A stretch of 64,000 nucleotides of DNA from VXYL01 sp965200375 (GTDB lineage: Bacteria > Pseudomonadota > Gammaproteobacteria > Pseudomonadales > Azotimanducaceae). The notes beneath the pieces were generated by a model, which was not told the DNA's origin, searched no databases, and saw nothing but the letters and a program-made list of their open reading frames with translations. The stretch covers positions 3,224,001 through 3,288,000 of the forward strand of contig OZ241353.1 in NCBI GenBank assembly GCA_965200375.1. Reading direction: 5' to 3'. Made by a program: the position numbers and the translations under genes. Shown in pieces: positions 26,529-33,948 of this stretch; within the stretch, counting starts at the first letter, position 1; each line of letters starts with the position of its first letter.

Positions 26529-26615
26529 CCACCCGGACTCTGCTGACTGGCAAGCCTAGCAGACTGCCGCCAGTGCCTGCGCCCCAAAACGTTCGGAAGG
26601 TCACCAACCCGCGCA

Positions 26616-27048
26616 CTAGGTGCGTTGACAATTTAAGCCGCCTAACGCGCCGTACGCGGGCGCACAGGCTTGGTAATCATCACCCTGTACGCGGTTGTGT
26701 GAACTTCGCGCCTAGTCGAGGGCGGATGGCATTAGCGGTACCAAGGTGGCGGCGTTGACCTCAACACCGGCCCCATCGTAAAACGTGCGATCTTGCCAAG
26801 GCGTCCTTCCATCAGGCGCTTAGCCTCGATCATCGAGCGAGCTTCAACGTGAATTAGCTGCGCAGTGGTCGTGCCTTCGACAACCGCTTTGGCGTAGTAG
26901 GTAGACATTCCTTCACCCTCACGGGCACACGAGAGTTCCGTACCGTAGCACGCTCCATCCACCTGCCGCAAAGCCGAGCATTGAAGCCGAGGTCTTGCCG
27001 GCATTGAAGCCGCAAACCCCCATTGCCCGAATTGTCGACACACCCTAG
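26616..27048. mobile_element. CTAG-flanked inverted-repeat element with a cargo gene
   Basis: The left end reads CTAGGTGCGTTGACAATTT; the right end, on the opposite strand, reads CTAGGGTGTGTCGACAATTC. These are imperfect terminal inverted repeats of about 24 bp inside CTAG flanks (26616-26619 and 27045-27048). The 433-bp interior holds one small gene (26732-26908) and a pair of 'gcattgaagccg' direct repeats near 26980-27011. No transposase is present, so it would need one in trans. Its right CTAG also forms the amidohydrolase stop codon. Confidence 0.65.
26732..26908 (-). CDS. Small protein (58 residues) inside the inverted-repeat element
   Basis: ATG 26908 follows GAGGGTGAAGGA, a good ribosome site. 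The product reads MSTYYAKAVVEGTTTAQLIH ... EAKRLMEGRLGKIARFTMGP and ends PPPWYR. The first half looks like two beta strands and a helix. No family is recognised. It is the only gene within the CTAG-flanked element, oriented toward the left end. Confidence 0.55.
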   Translation of the reverse strand: MSTYYAKAVVEGTTTAQLIHVEARSMIEAKRLMEGRLGKIARFTMGPVLRSTPPPWYR

Positions 27049-28478
27049 CACGCACGGGCCGGTTCCGCTCCGGCGTTGCGGCGAGTGCCCTCCGGCTGCC
27101 ACAGCAAGCGCCCATCGAGTACGGTGGCGGCGACGTCTTCCGCCACCAGACGGGTCCGAATCCGCCGCCAGGGCGCGTTCATCAGGCACAGGTCCGCGGT
27201 TGCGCCTGCCTCCACCTTGCGTGGCGCTCCGCCCGGGTCCTGCGCGGGCGTGGTGAACAGCGCCAGCGCTCGTTCCGGCGTCAGGGTCTCTTCGGCGCCG
27301 AGCACCGCCCCGGCGCCGGTGCGCCGGTGGACGGCCGCCCGCATGGCGCGCCAGGGGTCCGGTTTGCCGAACGGCGCGTCGGTGCCGCCGCCCAAGGGAA
27401 TGTCGGCGTCCAGGAAGCCTCGGCCCCGGTAGAGCCAGGGCAGGTCCTTGGCTGGCACGTCGGCGCGGTAGGCGTCGCCGCGCTCGGCGATGAAGTTCGG
27501 CTGCGTCACCACGGCGATGCGCTCGCGTCCGCCGCCGATGCCGCGCAACAGACGCAGCGCGTCGTCGTCCGCCATCGAGGCATGTTCGATGCGGTCTCCG
27601 GGCATGGCGCCGGCGTCGTCGAGGGCCGCGAGCGCGAACACCAGTTCGGTGCGGGTTACGCAATGCACCGCTACCGGTCGATGCGCCTGGTGGGCCCGGG
27701 CGATGCGGTCCCGCAGTTCCGGAAGGCGCGGCAATGCGGCGTCGTCGAGCATGATCTTGAGCGGACCGGCGGCCAGGCTCTCGTCGCCCATCGCGTACAG
27801 CCGCTGGCGGAGGCCGGCGGCCTGCAGGAAGCGGAGCGCCTGCGGGTTGTTGTCCGGCGTCGCGTCGGTCACGCCGGTGACGCCGTAGCTGGCTAGAAGC
27901 GCGGACGCCTCGGCCACCGCGTCGCGGAGTTGCGGGTCCGCCGGCAGCCGTCGGCGCAGCTGCGCATCGCCGCGGAACAGCTGTCCGTTCGCGGCGTCCA
28001 TGCCGAGGGCCCGCAGTGCCGGGCCGTTCAGAAACCACATCTTGCCCGAGCGGTGCTGGATGCGCACCGGGCGCTCGGCTTGCAGCTGGTCGAGGGTGCG
28101 CCGGTCCAGAAGTCCGGCTACCGACTCGTGGTAGCCGACGCCGCGAATCCAGCCGTTGCCCGGCGCCTGCCGCAGGGCGTCGCGCAGTGCCGCCTTGTCG
28201 GCCACCTGCGGCGGGCCGCAGGGGACGGAGCGGGACGCCGCGGCGAGCGCCAGCAGATGGATGTGGTGGTCGTGGAGCCCCGGCAGCAGGGCGCCGCCCC
28301 GGGCGTCGAGGCGGGTCTCGGCGGCCGTCGGCGGCAGGTGCGGCGCCAGTTCGGCGACGACGCCGTCGCGGCAGCGCACGTCGACGGTGCCGACGCCGTC
28401 CACTTCGGCATTGGCGATTAGCAGTCCGCCGCCGCTGGTCGCCTCGTGTACGGGCCCGCCATCCTCCACGCCTGCCAC
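27045..28478 (-). CDS. Amidohydrolase (YtcJ-like)
   Basis: 477 residues from GTG 28478, nine bases after the upstream gene. The metal site starts with LLPGLHDHHIHLLALA (about 62-77; His-x-His form). Further ligands are likely in PVAVHCVTRTELVF, DRIEHASMADD and LGGGTDAPFGKPDPW (the Asp near the end). The late 'GATADLCLMNAPW' segment closes the second beta sandwich, as in YtcJ-like hydrolases. Substrate unknown. The upstream neighbour is a secreted DUF2141 protein in the same transcript. The TAG stop is in the right CTAG of the mobile element. Confidence 0.85.
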   Translation of the reverse strand: MAGVEDGGPVHEATSGGGLLIANAEVDGVGTVDVRCRDGVVAELAPHLPPTAAETRLDARGGALLPGLHDHHIHLLALAAASRSVPCGPPQVADKAALRDALRQAPGNGWIRGVGYHESVAGLLDRRTLDQLQAERPVRIQHRSGKMWFLNGPALRALGMDAANGQLFRGDAQLRRRLPADPQLRDAVAEASALLASYGVTGVTDATPDNNPQALRFLQAAGLRQRLYAMGDESLAAGPLKIMLDDAALPRLPELRDRIARAHQAHRPVAVHCVTRTELVFALAALDDAGAMPGDRIEHASMADDDALRLLRGIGGGRERIAVVTQPNFIAERGDAYRADVPAKDLPWLYRGRGFLDADIPLGGGTDAPFGKPDPWRAMRAAVHRRTGAGAVLGAEETLTPERALALFTTPAQDPGGAPRKVEAGATADLCLMNAPWRRIRTRLVAEDVAATVLDGRLLWQPEGTRRNAGAEPARAC

Positions 28479-28487
28479 GTCGGCTCG

Positions 28488-28913
28488 CTAGTCGCGCAGC
28501 TCGATGGCGAGCTCGACGGCATCCGTCCCTACGGCGAAGGCCGCGGCCTCGAACTTCGGCGGACCGAACCGCGGCACCACGCCGTTGCTGAAGCCGTAGG
28601 GTTCCTTGGGGCGGCGCAGCAGGCGGTAGTCCATGACGCCGTTCTCGTTCACGTCGTGGAGCACGGCCACGGCGTAGGTGCCAGGGGGCAGCTCGAACCG
28701 GGCCTCGAGGCCAGCGGCCGGTTCCCTTGGCGCTGGCTGCGAGACGGCCCAGCGCGGCTCCTCCAGCCAGCTGGCCTGGTCGTACACCGCCACCCGCACC
28801 TGGCCCTCGGCGCGGCCGATGTTGTGTACGGCCACCGTCAGCGTGGCCGCGGCGGCGGTGCCGCAAAGGCAGACGGCTGGCAGCAGCGCGGCGACAGGCC
28901 CGCGGGGCGTCAT
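28488..28913 (-). CDS. Secreted DUF2141 protein
   Basis: 141 residues with a signal peptide (MTPRGPVAALLPAVCLCGTAAAA). The mature part has the DUF2141 beta-sandwich pattern: LTVAVHNIGRAEGQVRVAVYD, PPGTYAVAVLHDVNENGVMD and EPYGFSNGVVPRFGPPKFE. Function of the family is not established. It precedes an amidohydrolase by nine bases. The second peptide module lies just upstream, so its expression might be affected by that insertion. Confidence 0.8.
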   Translation of the reverse strand: MTPRGPVAALLPAVCLCGTAAAATLTVAVHNIGRAEGQVRVAVYDQASWLEEPRWAVSQPAPREPAAGLEARFELPPGTYAVAVLHDVNENGVMDYRLLRRPKEPYGFSNGVVPRFGPPKFEAAAFAVGTDAVELAIELRD

Positions 28914-29106
28914 GGCGTGGCTCCGGCGAACTCTGGGAACCGGATGGTAGGCGCAACGGACGCCGGCGGGAAGAGGGCGGCGAGCGTTGCATCACGCCCA
29001 GTTTGCCAGCAGCCCCGGACGCCTTCCGCCGGCGCCATTGGCAGCTACGTCGTTGATCGCACCGCGCTTTGCGCGACCAAGACGCCACAGAACGCGCCCA
29101 GAGCGC

Positions 29107-29331
29107 CTAGGAGCAAGTTGGGGTGAACTGACCCACCTCGCTGGAGGTGGGCGCCCTGTAGATCGCGTAGTTATCGCCGATGCCGCCGGTGGGGTGGGAG
29201 GGCGGACACCCGCCCTCCCACCCATTCGCAGTGTTGATGGTCCCGCTGTCTGTGTCGCTAGTGACGCGCAGTTGCTTCAACACTGGCCGCACCCATTGGC
29301 GACGGTTCGAGGATTCGTCTTGGCGTTGCAT
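29107..29331 (-). CDS. Short RiPP-precursor-like peptide (74 residues), copy B
   Basis: ATG 29331 follows GAGAAGG. The N-terminus MQRQDESSNRRQWVRPVLKQ LRV has the W-x-R-P-x-L-x-x-L pattern seen in leader regions of several ribosomal peptide families. The middle is Gly/Ser/Thr/Asn-rich (TDSGTINTANGWEGG), and the end shares YRAPTS with copy A and a TS-EVG-F-P-C tail with the remnant at 60432-60479. It does not fit a lasso core (no acidic residue at ring position 7-9 after the first Gly). No maturation enzyme is in the window. The TAG stop lies in CTAG. Confidence 0.6.
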   Translation of the reverse strand: MQRQDESSNRRQWVRPVLKQLRVTSDTDSGTINTANGWEGGCPPSHPTGGIGDNYAIYRAPTSSEVGQFTPTCS

Positions 29332-29359
29332 GCTGCCTTCTCACCGGAAGTGTGCCCGC

Positions 29360-29386
29360 ACAATAGCCCCCCCCCCCCCGTGTCAA
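29360..29386 (-). promoter_or_regulatory. Candidate phase-variable promoter with a G13 spacer
   Basis: On the minus strand: TTGACA (29386-29381), then C, thirteen G, C, then TATTGT (29365-29360). The spacer is 15 bp with 13 G; two more G would give the optimal 17. The -10 ends 28 bases before the peptide ATG. Homopolymers in this position switch promoter strength by slipped-strand mispairing in known cases such as Neisseria porA and opc. The tract length here may vary or be misread. Confidence 0.6.
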
Positions 29387-29605
29387 CCTGCTGTCAGCGT
29401 CGCGCGGCCATGCTCGCAGGGCTGCCTACGCTCCGGAACGCCTTGCGGCCGTCGTGCGAACGCGCCATGCTCTCTGTCGCCGCGGAGCAAGCCCTTGGGG
29501 CCCAGAGGCGCCGTTTGGCAGCCCGTTGGCGACCAGGACGCCTTCCGACAGCTCGGGAAAATCCGTCCGTGCGAGCGCCCCAATGTCGCCCAGGCGCCGC
29601 TCGAC

Positions 29606-29626
29606 TTATGGCAACGCTTATGTCAA
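29606..29626. promoter_or_regulatory. Tandem TTATG(G/T)CAA motif (module copy B)
   Basis: TTATGGCAA at 29606-29614 and TTATGTCAA at 29618-29626, spaced 12 bases, in the same relative place as 9300-9321. Confidence 0.4.
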
Positions 29627-29767
29627 GCCATCGCGCTTTCGGAAAAACGCTGTTGGATCAAGGGTTGCGGAGATGCTGGGGCGCAGCACGCTGAATCGAT
29701 GACTTGCGCGAGTCATGCGGCGAACAGCGCAGCCGACGCCGCCGGCCCGGCTGCGGCGCCGGTGTCC

Positions 29768-30727
29768 ATGCGGCTCTCCGAGCTGGCGGCGCGGCTGCGC
29801 TCGCCGGCGGTGGCGGAGGAGCTGTCGCCGCTGGCGGGGGTCTCCTGCGTGCTGGCGGAAGTGGACGTGCCGCTCGACGCGAACGCCGACATGCCGCCGC
29901 CTCCTTGCCCCGTGGTTGCCGTAGCCACCGGTCCGGCGCCGGCGCTGGTGGACGCGGCCGCCCCGAGCCCCGCGGACGCGGACCGCGTCCTGGACGCCGC
30001 GTGCCGCCAGCCCGTCGCCGCCACGGTGCTGGTGCAGCTGCTCCGCCACAACGAACGCGCCAGCGTCGCGGACGCGCTGTTCGCGGAGTCCCTGGCCTAT
30101 TCCGCGTTGCAGCACGGCGCCGGCTTTCGCGGCTGGCTGGCGGCTCGGGGCGAGCGCCCCGCAGCCCGCCCCGCCGCCGAGCCGCCGGTGCTGCTGGAGC
30201 GCGTCGACGGCTGTCTGCGCATCACCCTGAACCGCCCCGACAAGCGCAACGCCTACTCCGTGGGGCTGCGCGACGCTCTCTGCGAAGCGTTGACGCTGGC
30301 CGCCCTGGACACGTCGATAGAACGGGTGGCGCTGCAGGGCGCCGGGACCTGCTTCAGCGCCGGCGGCGACCTGGCCGAGTTCGGCGAGGCCCGGGATGCG
30401 GCAGTGGCCCATGCCTCGCGCATGACGCGCAGCGCCGGGGCGCTGCTGCATGGGCTGCGGCGTCGGGTGGAAGCGCGGCTGCACGGCGCCTGCATCGGCG
30501 CCGGCATCGAGCTGCCGGCGTTCGCCGAACGGGTGGTCGCCCGCCGGGACGCCTTCTTCCAGCTGCCGGAGGTGGGCATGGGGCTGATTCCGGGCGCTGG
30601 CGGCACCGCCAGCATTCTGCCCCGCATCGGCCGGCAGCGGCTGGCCTACATGGCGTTGAGCGGCGCCAGAGTGGATGTCGAGACGGCCCGCGAATGGGGC
30701 CTGGTGGATGCGATAGGGGAGTGGTAG
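29768..30727 (+). CDS. Enoyl-CoA hydratase/isomerase (crotonase) with an N-terminal extension
   Basis: 319 residues from ATG 29768. ATG 29699 would add 23 Ala-rich residues. The crotonase domain begins near residue 143: LRITLNRPDKRNAYSVGLRD, then GTCFSAGGDLAEFGE (oxyanion loop) and LPEVGMGLIPGAGGTASI with the catalytic-type Glu. The first 110 residues are a helix-rich region that most crotonases lack ('RLSELAARLRSPAVAEELSP'). The real substrate is unknown. It is a lone gene facing a nuclease-like gene on the other strand. Confidence 0.82.
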   Translation: MRLSELAARLRSPAVAEELSPLAGVSCVLAEVDVPLDANADMPPPPCPVVAVATGPAPALVDAAAPSPADADRVLDAACRQPVAATVLVQLLRHNERASVADALFAESLAYSALQHGAGFRGWLAARGERPAARPAAEPPVLLERVDGCLRITLNRPDKRNAYSVGLRDALCEALTLAALDTSIERVALQGAGTCFSAGGDLAEFGEARDAAVAHASRMTRSAGALLHGLRRRVEARLHGACIGAGIELPAFAERVVARRDAFFQLPEVGMGLIPGAGGTASILPRIGRQRLAYMALSGARVDVETAREWGLVDAIGEW

Positions 30728-30844
30728 CGGTTTTCCAGGACGGGCGCAAGGACGCCGCGACCTGCGAAGGCGGGAGAGGTACTTTGGATGGAGCGCAGCC
30801 CGTCTCCTATTCACCCGGGCCGCGTCGTTTCCCGCGAAGCGAAC

Positions 30845-31414
30845 CTACCGGCCGGGGAGCGTGTCCTTCTTGAGGCTCGTCAGCCCTGCATGTGCCTCTT
30901 CGACCGCGCCGGCGAGTTCGTCGTAGGTCACGGTCTGCACGAGTTTCTCGAGTGGGTTCAGGGAAATGATCTTCTGGTTTGGGAGATCAGATTCGCGGAT
31001 GACGTAGAAGCGCCACTGGTCGGCGCGGCGGTGGTCGGCCTCCTCGTCGGCAATCGGGTGCAGAGCGAAGACATAGAGATCGGCGGTGCGGCGCGGCGGG
31101 CGAAGTTCCGTCCACTCGGGGCTCCAATAGCCCTTCTTTGGCTTGATGCCGAACGTAGGGCTTGACGGCTTTCCGCTGTATTCTCCCGTCGAGATCTGCC
31201 GAACCGACGAGTTCTTCACCTCCATCCGCGCTCCGGTTGCGGAATGTTCCAAGTCGTAAGCGTTCCACGCTCCCTTCGGCAGCCGCCACGCATCGCCGAG
31301 GGCAATGGCGATCATGCACTCGACGTAGGCGCCCCGCTCGACGTTGTCGATCAGGGGTTCGTTGTACCGCTCAAGAAGTTTGCCGATGATGCGGTCATGG
31401 AGATCGTTGGGCAT
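30845..31414 (-). CDS. PD-(D/E)xK-like protein, 189 residues
   Basis: Begins within the end of the ligase-VOC gene (20-base overlap), so it is translated from the same message. The core has Glu in RGAYVECMIAIAL, then AYDLEHSATGARMEVKNSSV with Asp, Glu and Lys spaced as in restriction-type nucleases; DLYVFALHPIADEEADHRRA follows as a strand-helix. No recognised family name. It could be a house-keeping nuclease fold protein or a solitary restriction-like enzyme; no methyltransferase is nearby. Confidence 0.6.
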   Translation of the reverse strand: MPNDLHDRIIGKLLERYNEPLIDNVERGAYVECMIAIALGDAWRLPKGAWNAYDLEHSATGARMEVKNSSVRQISTGEYSGKPSSPTFGIKPKKGYWSPEWTELRPPRRTADLYVFALHPIADEEADHRRADQWRFYVIRESDLPNQKIISLNPLEKLVQTVTYDELAGAVEEAHAGLTSLKKDTLPGR

Positions 31415-33311
31415 TTGCGCTCTCCACCGGATGTTCGAAGCAGATGCGGCGTCCGTCCGGGTCCGTCACCGTCACTTGGCGCATGCCGTAGAACGCGACG
31501 CTGGGCGGGGCCACCTCGGCGCCGCGACTGCGGAAGCGTTCGTACAGCGCATCGACGTCTTCGCAGAGGAAGAACAGCGCGATGTCGCTGCGGCCCTCGG
31601 CGAGCCCGGCGACGTCGTCCGCCTCGGCGCGCTGGAGCATGATGCGGGCGCCCTCCAGCGCCAGGGCGCACCAGCCCAGGGCGCCTTCGGGATCCCAGCG
31701 CTCGGTGAGCGTGAAGCCGAGCACGTCGCAGTAGAAGGCGCGGCTGCGTTCGATGTCCCTGGCGTACAGCAGCGGCATGGCGGCACGCACGTTCCGCTGC
31801 GGTTCGAGCAGCCTCGCCTTCACCACCCGGCGCAGCAGCTTGCCGGTTTCGTTGTAGGGCAGTTCCGGCCAGAACTCGATGCGCTCCGGCACCCGGGATG
31901 AGCGCATGCGTTCCTTCACCCAGGCTTTGAGCGCCGTCGCCAGGGCGTCGTTGGCGGCGGCGTCGCCCTCGGCCACGATCGCGCACGCCACGGCTTCGCC
32001 CCATTCCTCGCTGGGCAGGCCGACGACTGCGGCATCGGCTACCGCCGGGTGTTCGAGCAGCACGTCCTCTATCTCGCCGGGGGACATGTTCTCGCCGCCG
32101 CGCACGATCACGTCGTCGGCGCGCCCGTCGAGGAACAGGTAGCCGTCTTCGTCCTGGTAGCCGGCGTCCCGGGTCGGGAACCAGCCGTCGGCGTCGACCG
32201 TGCTGCCCCGGTCCTCGTACTCGCCGGAGACTTGCTCGCCCCGCACGTGGATCTCGCCGCGGCTGCCGGGGGGCAGCGGCCGGCCTTCTTCGTCGCGGAT
32301 CTGCAGTTCGATGCCCGGCAGCGGCACGCCCACCGACACCAGCCGCCGGCGGCCGGCGTCGTCGGTCGCGGCCCTTGCGGCCCGGTGCTCGTCCGGCCCC
32401 AGCACGGTGATGGTGGAGCTGGTCTCGGTGAGGCCGTAGGCGTTGGTGAAGTCGGTGTCCGGGAACAGCGCCATGGCCTTCTCGATGACGCCGAGGGGCA
32501 TCTTGCCGCCGCCGTAGCTCAAGGACTGGAGGTGCGCCATGCCGGCGGTGGCTTCGCCTTCGAGGGCGGCGACGATGCGCGCCAGCATGGTGGGCACCAC
32601 GAACGCCGTGGTGATGCGTTCGGCGCGGGCGGTCTCGATCCAGGCATCGGCGCTGAAGTTGGCCAGCTGCACCACGCGGCGTCCGGCGTACACGGAACTC
32701 AAGGCCGCGGCGATGCCGGCGACGTGGTACGGGGGTACGCACACCAGGGCGGCTTCCTGCTCTTCGGCGGACATGAACTCCACCGAGCTGACGATGTAGG
32801 AGACGAGGTGCCGATGGCGCAGCACGGCCGCCTTCGGCGCGCCGGTGGTGCCGCTGGTGAACAGCAGCACGCCGACGTCCTCCGGATCCATGGAGCGCGG
32901 TTCGTGGGGATCGCCCTCGTGCCTGGCGACTTCGAGGAACGCGGCCCGGGAGCGGGCGTCCACGCCGTCTCGGCCCTCGAACCGCGGCAGGCGTTCCGTG
33001 TCCGTGACCAGATAGGCCGGCGTCACCCGAGCGACCAGCGCGTCGATCTCGTCGTCCGTGAGCCGGTAGTTGATGGGCACGTAGGGCACCCCGGCCCAAC
33101 CGCTGGCGAACAGCGCGATCGGCACCGCGAGGTTGCTGACGTCGAGCATGGCCAGGCGCTCGGCGCCGGAGGCGCGGATGTCCCGGGCGACCGCGTCCGC
33201 GGCATCGTAGAGCCGCTGGTAGGTGATCGAGTCGCCGCTGGCCGCGTCCGTGAAGGCGGTGCGCTCGCCGAAGCCGCCGGCCGCCATCTCCAGGAGCATC
33301 ATGGTGTTCAC
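31395..33311 (-). CDS. Acyl-CoA ligase (ANL) fused to a VOC/glyoxalase domain
   Basis: 638 residues from GTG 33311 (VNTMMLLEMAAGGFGERTAF). The first 510 are an ANL enzyme: LLFTSGTTGAPKAAV (about 150-164), NAYGLTETSS, then DGWFPTRDAGYQDEDGYLFLDGRADD and the C-terminal LPYNETGKLLRR with the catalytic Lys. The last 120 form a VOC domain (MPLLYARDIERSRAFYCDVL ... QVTVTDPDGRRICFEHP). The fusion is unusual; the VOC half might bind or alter the acyl group. Its 3' end overlaps a nuclease-like gene. Confidence 0.85.
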   Translation of the reverse strand: MNTMMLLEMAAGGFGERTAFTDAASGDSITYQRLYDAADAVARDIRASGAERLAMLDVSNLAVPIALFASGWAGVPYVPINYRLTDDEIDALVARVTPAYLVTDTERLPRFEGRDGVDARSRAAFLEVARHEGDPHEPRSMDPEDVGVLLFTSGTTGAPKAAVLRHRHLVSYIVSSVEFMSAEEQEAALVCVPPYHVAGIAAALSSVYAGRRVVQLANFSADAWIETARAERITTAFVVPTMLARIVAALEGEATAGMAHLQSLSYGGGKMPLGVIEKAMALFPDTDFTNAYGLTETSSTITVLGPDEHRAARAATDDAGRRRLVSVGVPLPGIELQIRDEEGRPLPPGSRGEIHVRGEQVSGEYEDRGSTVDADGWFPTRDAGYQDEDGYLFLDGRADDVIVRGGENMSPGEIEDVLLEHPAVADAAVVGLPSEEWGEAVACAIVAEGDAAANDALATALKAWVKERMRSSRVPERIEFWPELPYNETGKLLRRVVKARLLEPQRNVRAAMPLLYARDIERSRAFYCDVLGFTLTERWDPEGALGWCALALEGARIMLQRAEADDVAGLAEGRSDIALFFLCEDVDALYERFRSRGAEVAPPSVAFYGMRQVTVTDPDGRRICFEHPVESANAQRSP

Positions 33312-33400
33312 GGCAGGCGCTCCGTAGCGCGGGCATCCCGCGCGACGGGTCCGGATCCCTTCATTGGCGTTGCCATCGGCAGTTATGGGTCCAGTTTCGC

Positions 33401-33488
33401 CTAGCCACGAGTTTGCAAAGCAAACCCGGCGCGTTCGCCCTAGCCACGAGTTGCGCAGCAAACTCGAACGCGCCCCGCAGGGGCGCGC
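33401..33488. repeat. Two CTAGCCACGAGTT hairpin repeats
   Basis: Two direct units begin CTAGCCACGAGTT at 33401 and 33440. Each folds: GTTTGC/GCAAAC in the first, GAGTT.GC/GC.AACTC in the second. A third stem, GCGCCCC/GGGGCGC, lies at 33470-33486. The whole tract runs from CTAG to the CTAG at 33489 that is the stop of the small gene beyond it. It is REP-like and could act as a transcript end for that gene. No RAYT transposase is here. Confidence 0.55.
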
Positions 33489-33791
33489 CTAGTCCGTCTT
33501 CGGCAGCTTCTTGGCGTCCTTGACGGCCAGCGCGTCGTCCCCGACCGAGAGGGAACCGTCGCCAGCCTTGACGCACAGCAGCTCCAAGGTGCCGTTGCCG
33601 TTGACGTAGCGCTTGCCGATGGCGCTGCCGTTGTCGAAGTTCGGGCTCGGCGCGCCGCCGCCGCTGGCGTCCTCCGCCATCGGCGCCCCGCCGCAGCGGA
33701 GGTCCACGTCGCCGTCGGGCGCCGCGATTACCATGATTTCCGTGGTGCAGACGGCGCTCTTGAGCCGCTTGCCGGCAGCTAGGCTCGACAC
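33489..33791 (-). CDS. Small Cys-containing protein (100 residues)
   Basis: GTG 33791 is chosen because AAGGAGG sits 7 bases upstream; the frame is open further up but lacks such a site. The protein reads VSSLAAGKRLKSAVCTTEIM, then LRCGGAPMAEDASG and a C-terminal GTLELLCVKAGDGSLSVGDD ending KKLPKTD. Three Cys could bind metal or form bonds. No signal peptide. I do not recognise the family. Its TAG stop is in the CTAG at 33489. Confidence 0.65.
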   Translation of the reverse strand: MSSLAAGKRLKSAVCTTEIMVIAAPDGDVDLRCGGAPMAEDASGGGAPSPNFDNGSAIGKRYVNGNGTLELLCVKAGDGSLSVGDDALAVKDAKKLPKTD

Positions 33792-33948
33792 TTCGCTTCC
33801 TCCTTGGGAACCTGTTGGCCTTTCGGTACGACGGCGCGGCATTGTAACCGAACCGGAACTGGCGGCACCCGTGGGGCTGCCGCCTCGCGAGTGGTTTAGA
33901 CTCCGCGGCAGCGCCGGCCCCTCGCCGGCGCTCGAGGGATGCGGCCAG

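Larger units (their letters stand above)
28995..29670 (-). repeat. Peptide module, copy B
   Basis: The copy of the 8.53-9.37 kb module, on the same strand. It contains the tandem TTGNCATAA motif, the 'ggaaggcgtcctggtcgcca' block, a G13 promoter, the intact peptide gene and the trailer. It lacks the coiled-coil gene; the trailer stops near 28995, 80 bases before DUF2141. Copy B therefore shows the module without its usual partner. Confidence 0.65.

Noticed and set aside
29107..29331. Lasso peptide precursor
   Set aside because: The leader resembles RiPP leaders, but Thr is not at the -2 position and no Asp or Glu is at ring position 7-9. No lasso B or C protein is in the window.
29367..29379. 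The run of 13 C as a pure assembly artefact
   Set aside because: Exact length is uncertain, but its place between good -35 and -10 boxes in a gene-linked region makes a real tract more likely. Kept as a finding with the caveat.
33312..33461. Longer N-terminus for the ligase-VOC protein from ATG 33461
   Set aside because: That extension translates the CTAG hairpin repeats; the family start matches VNTMMLLEM at 33311.
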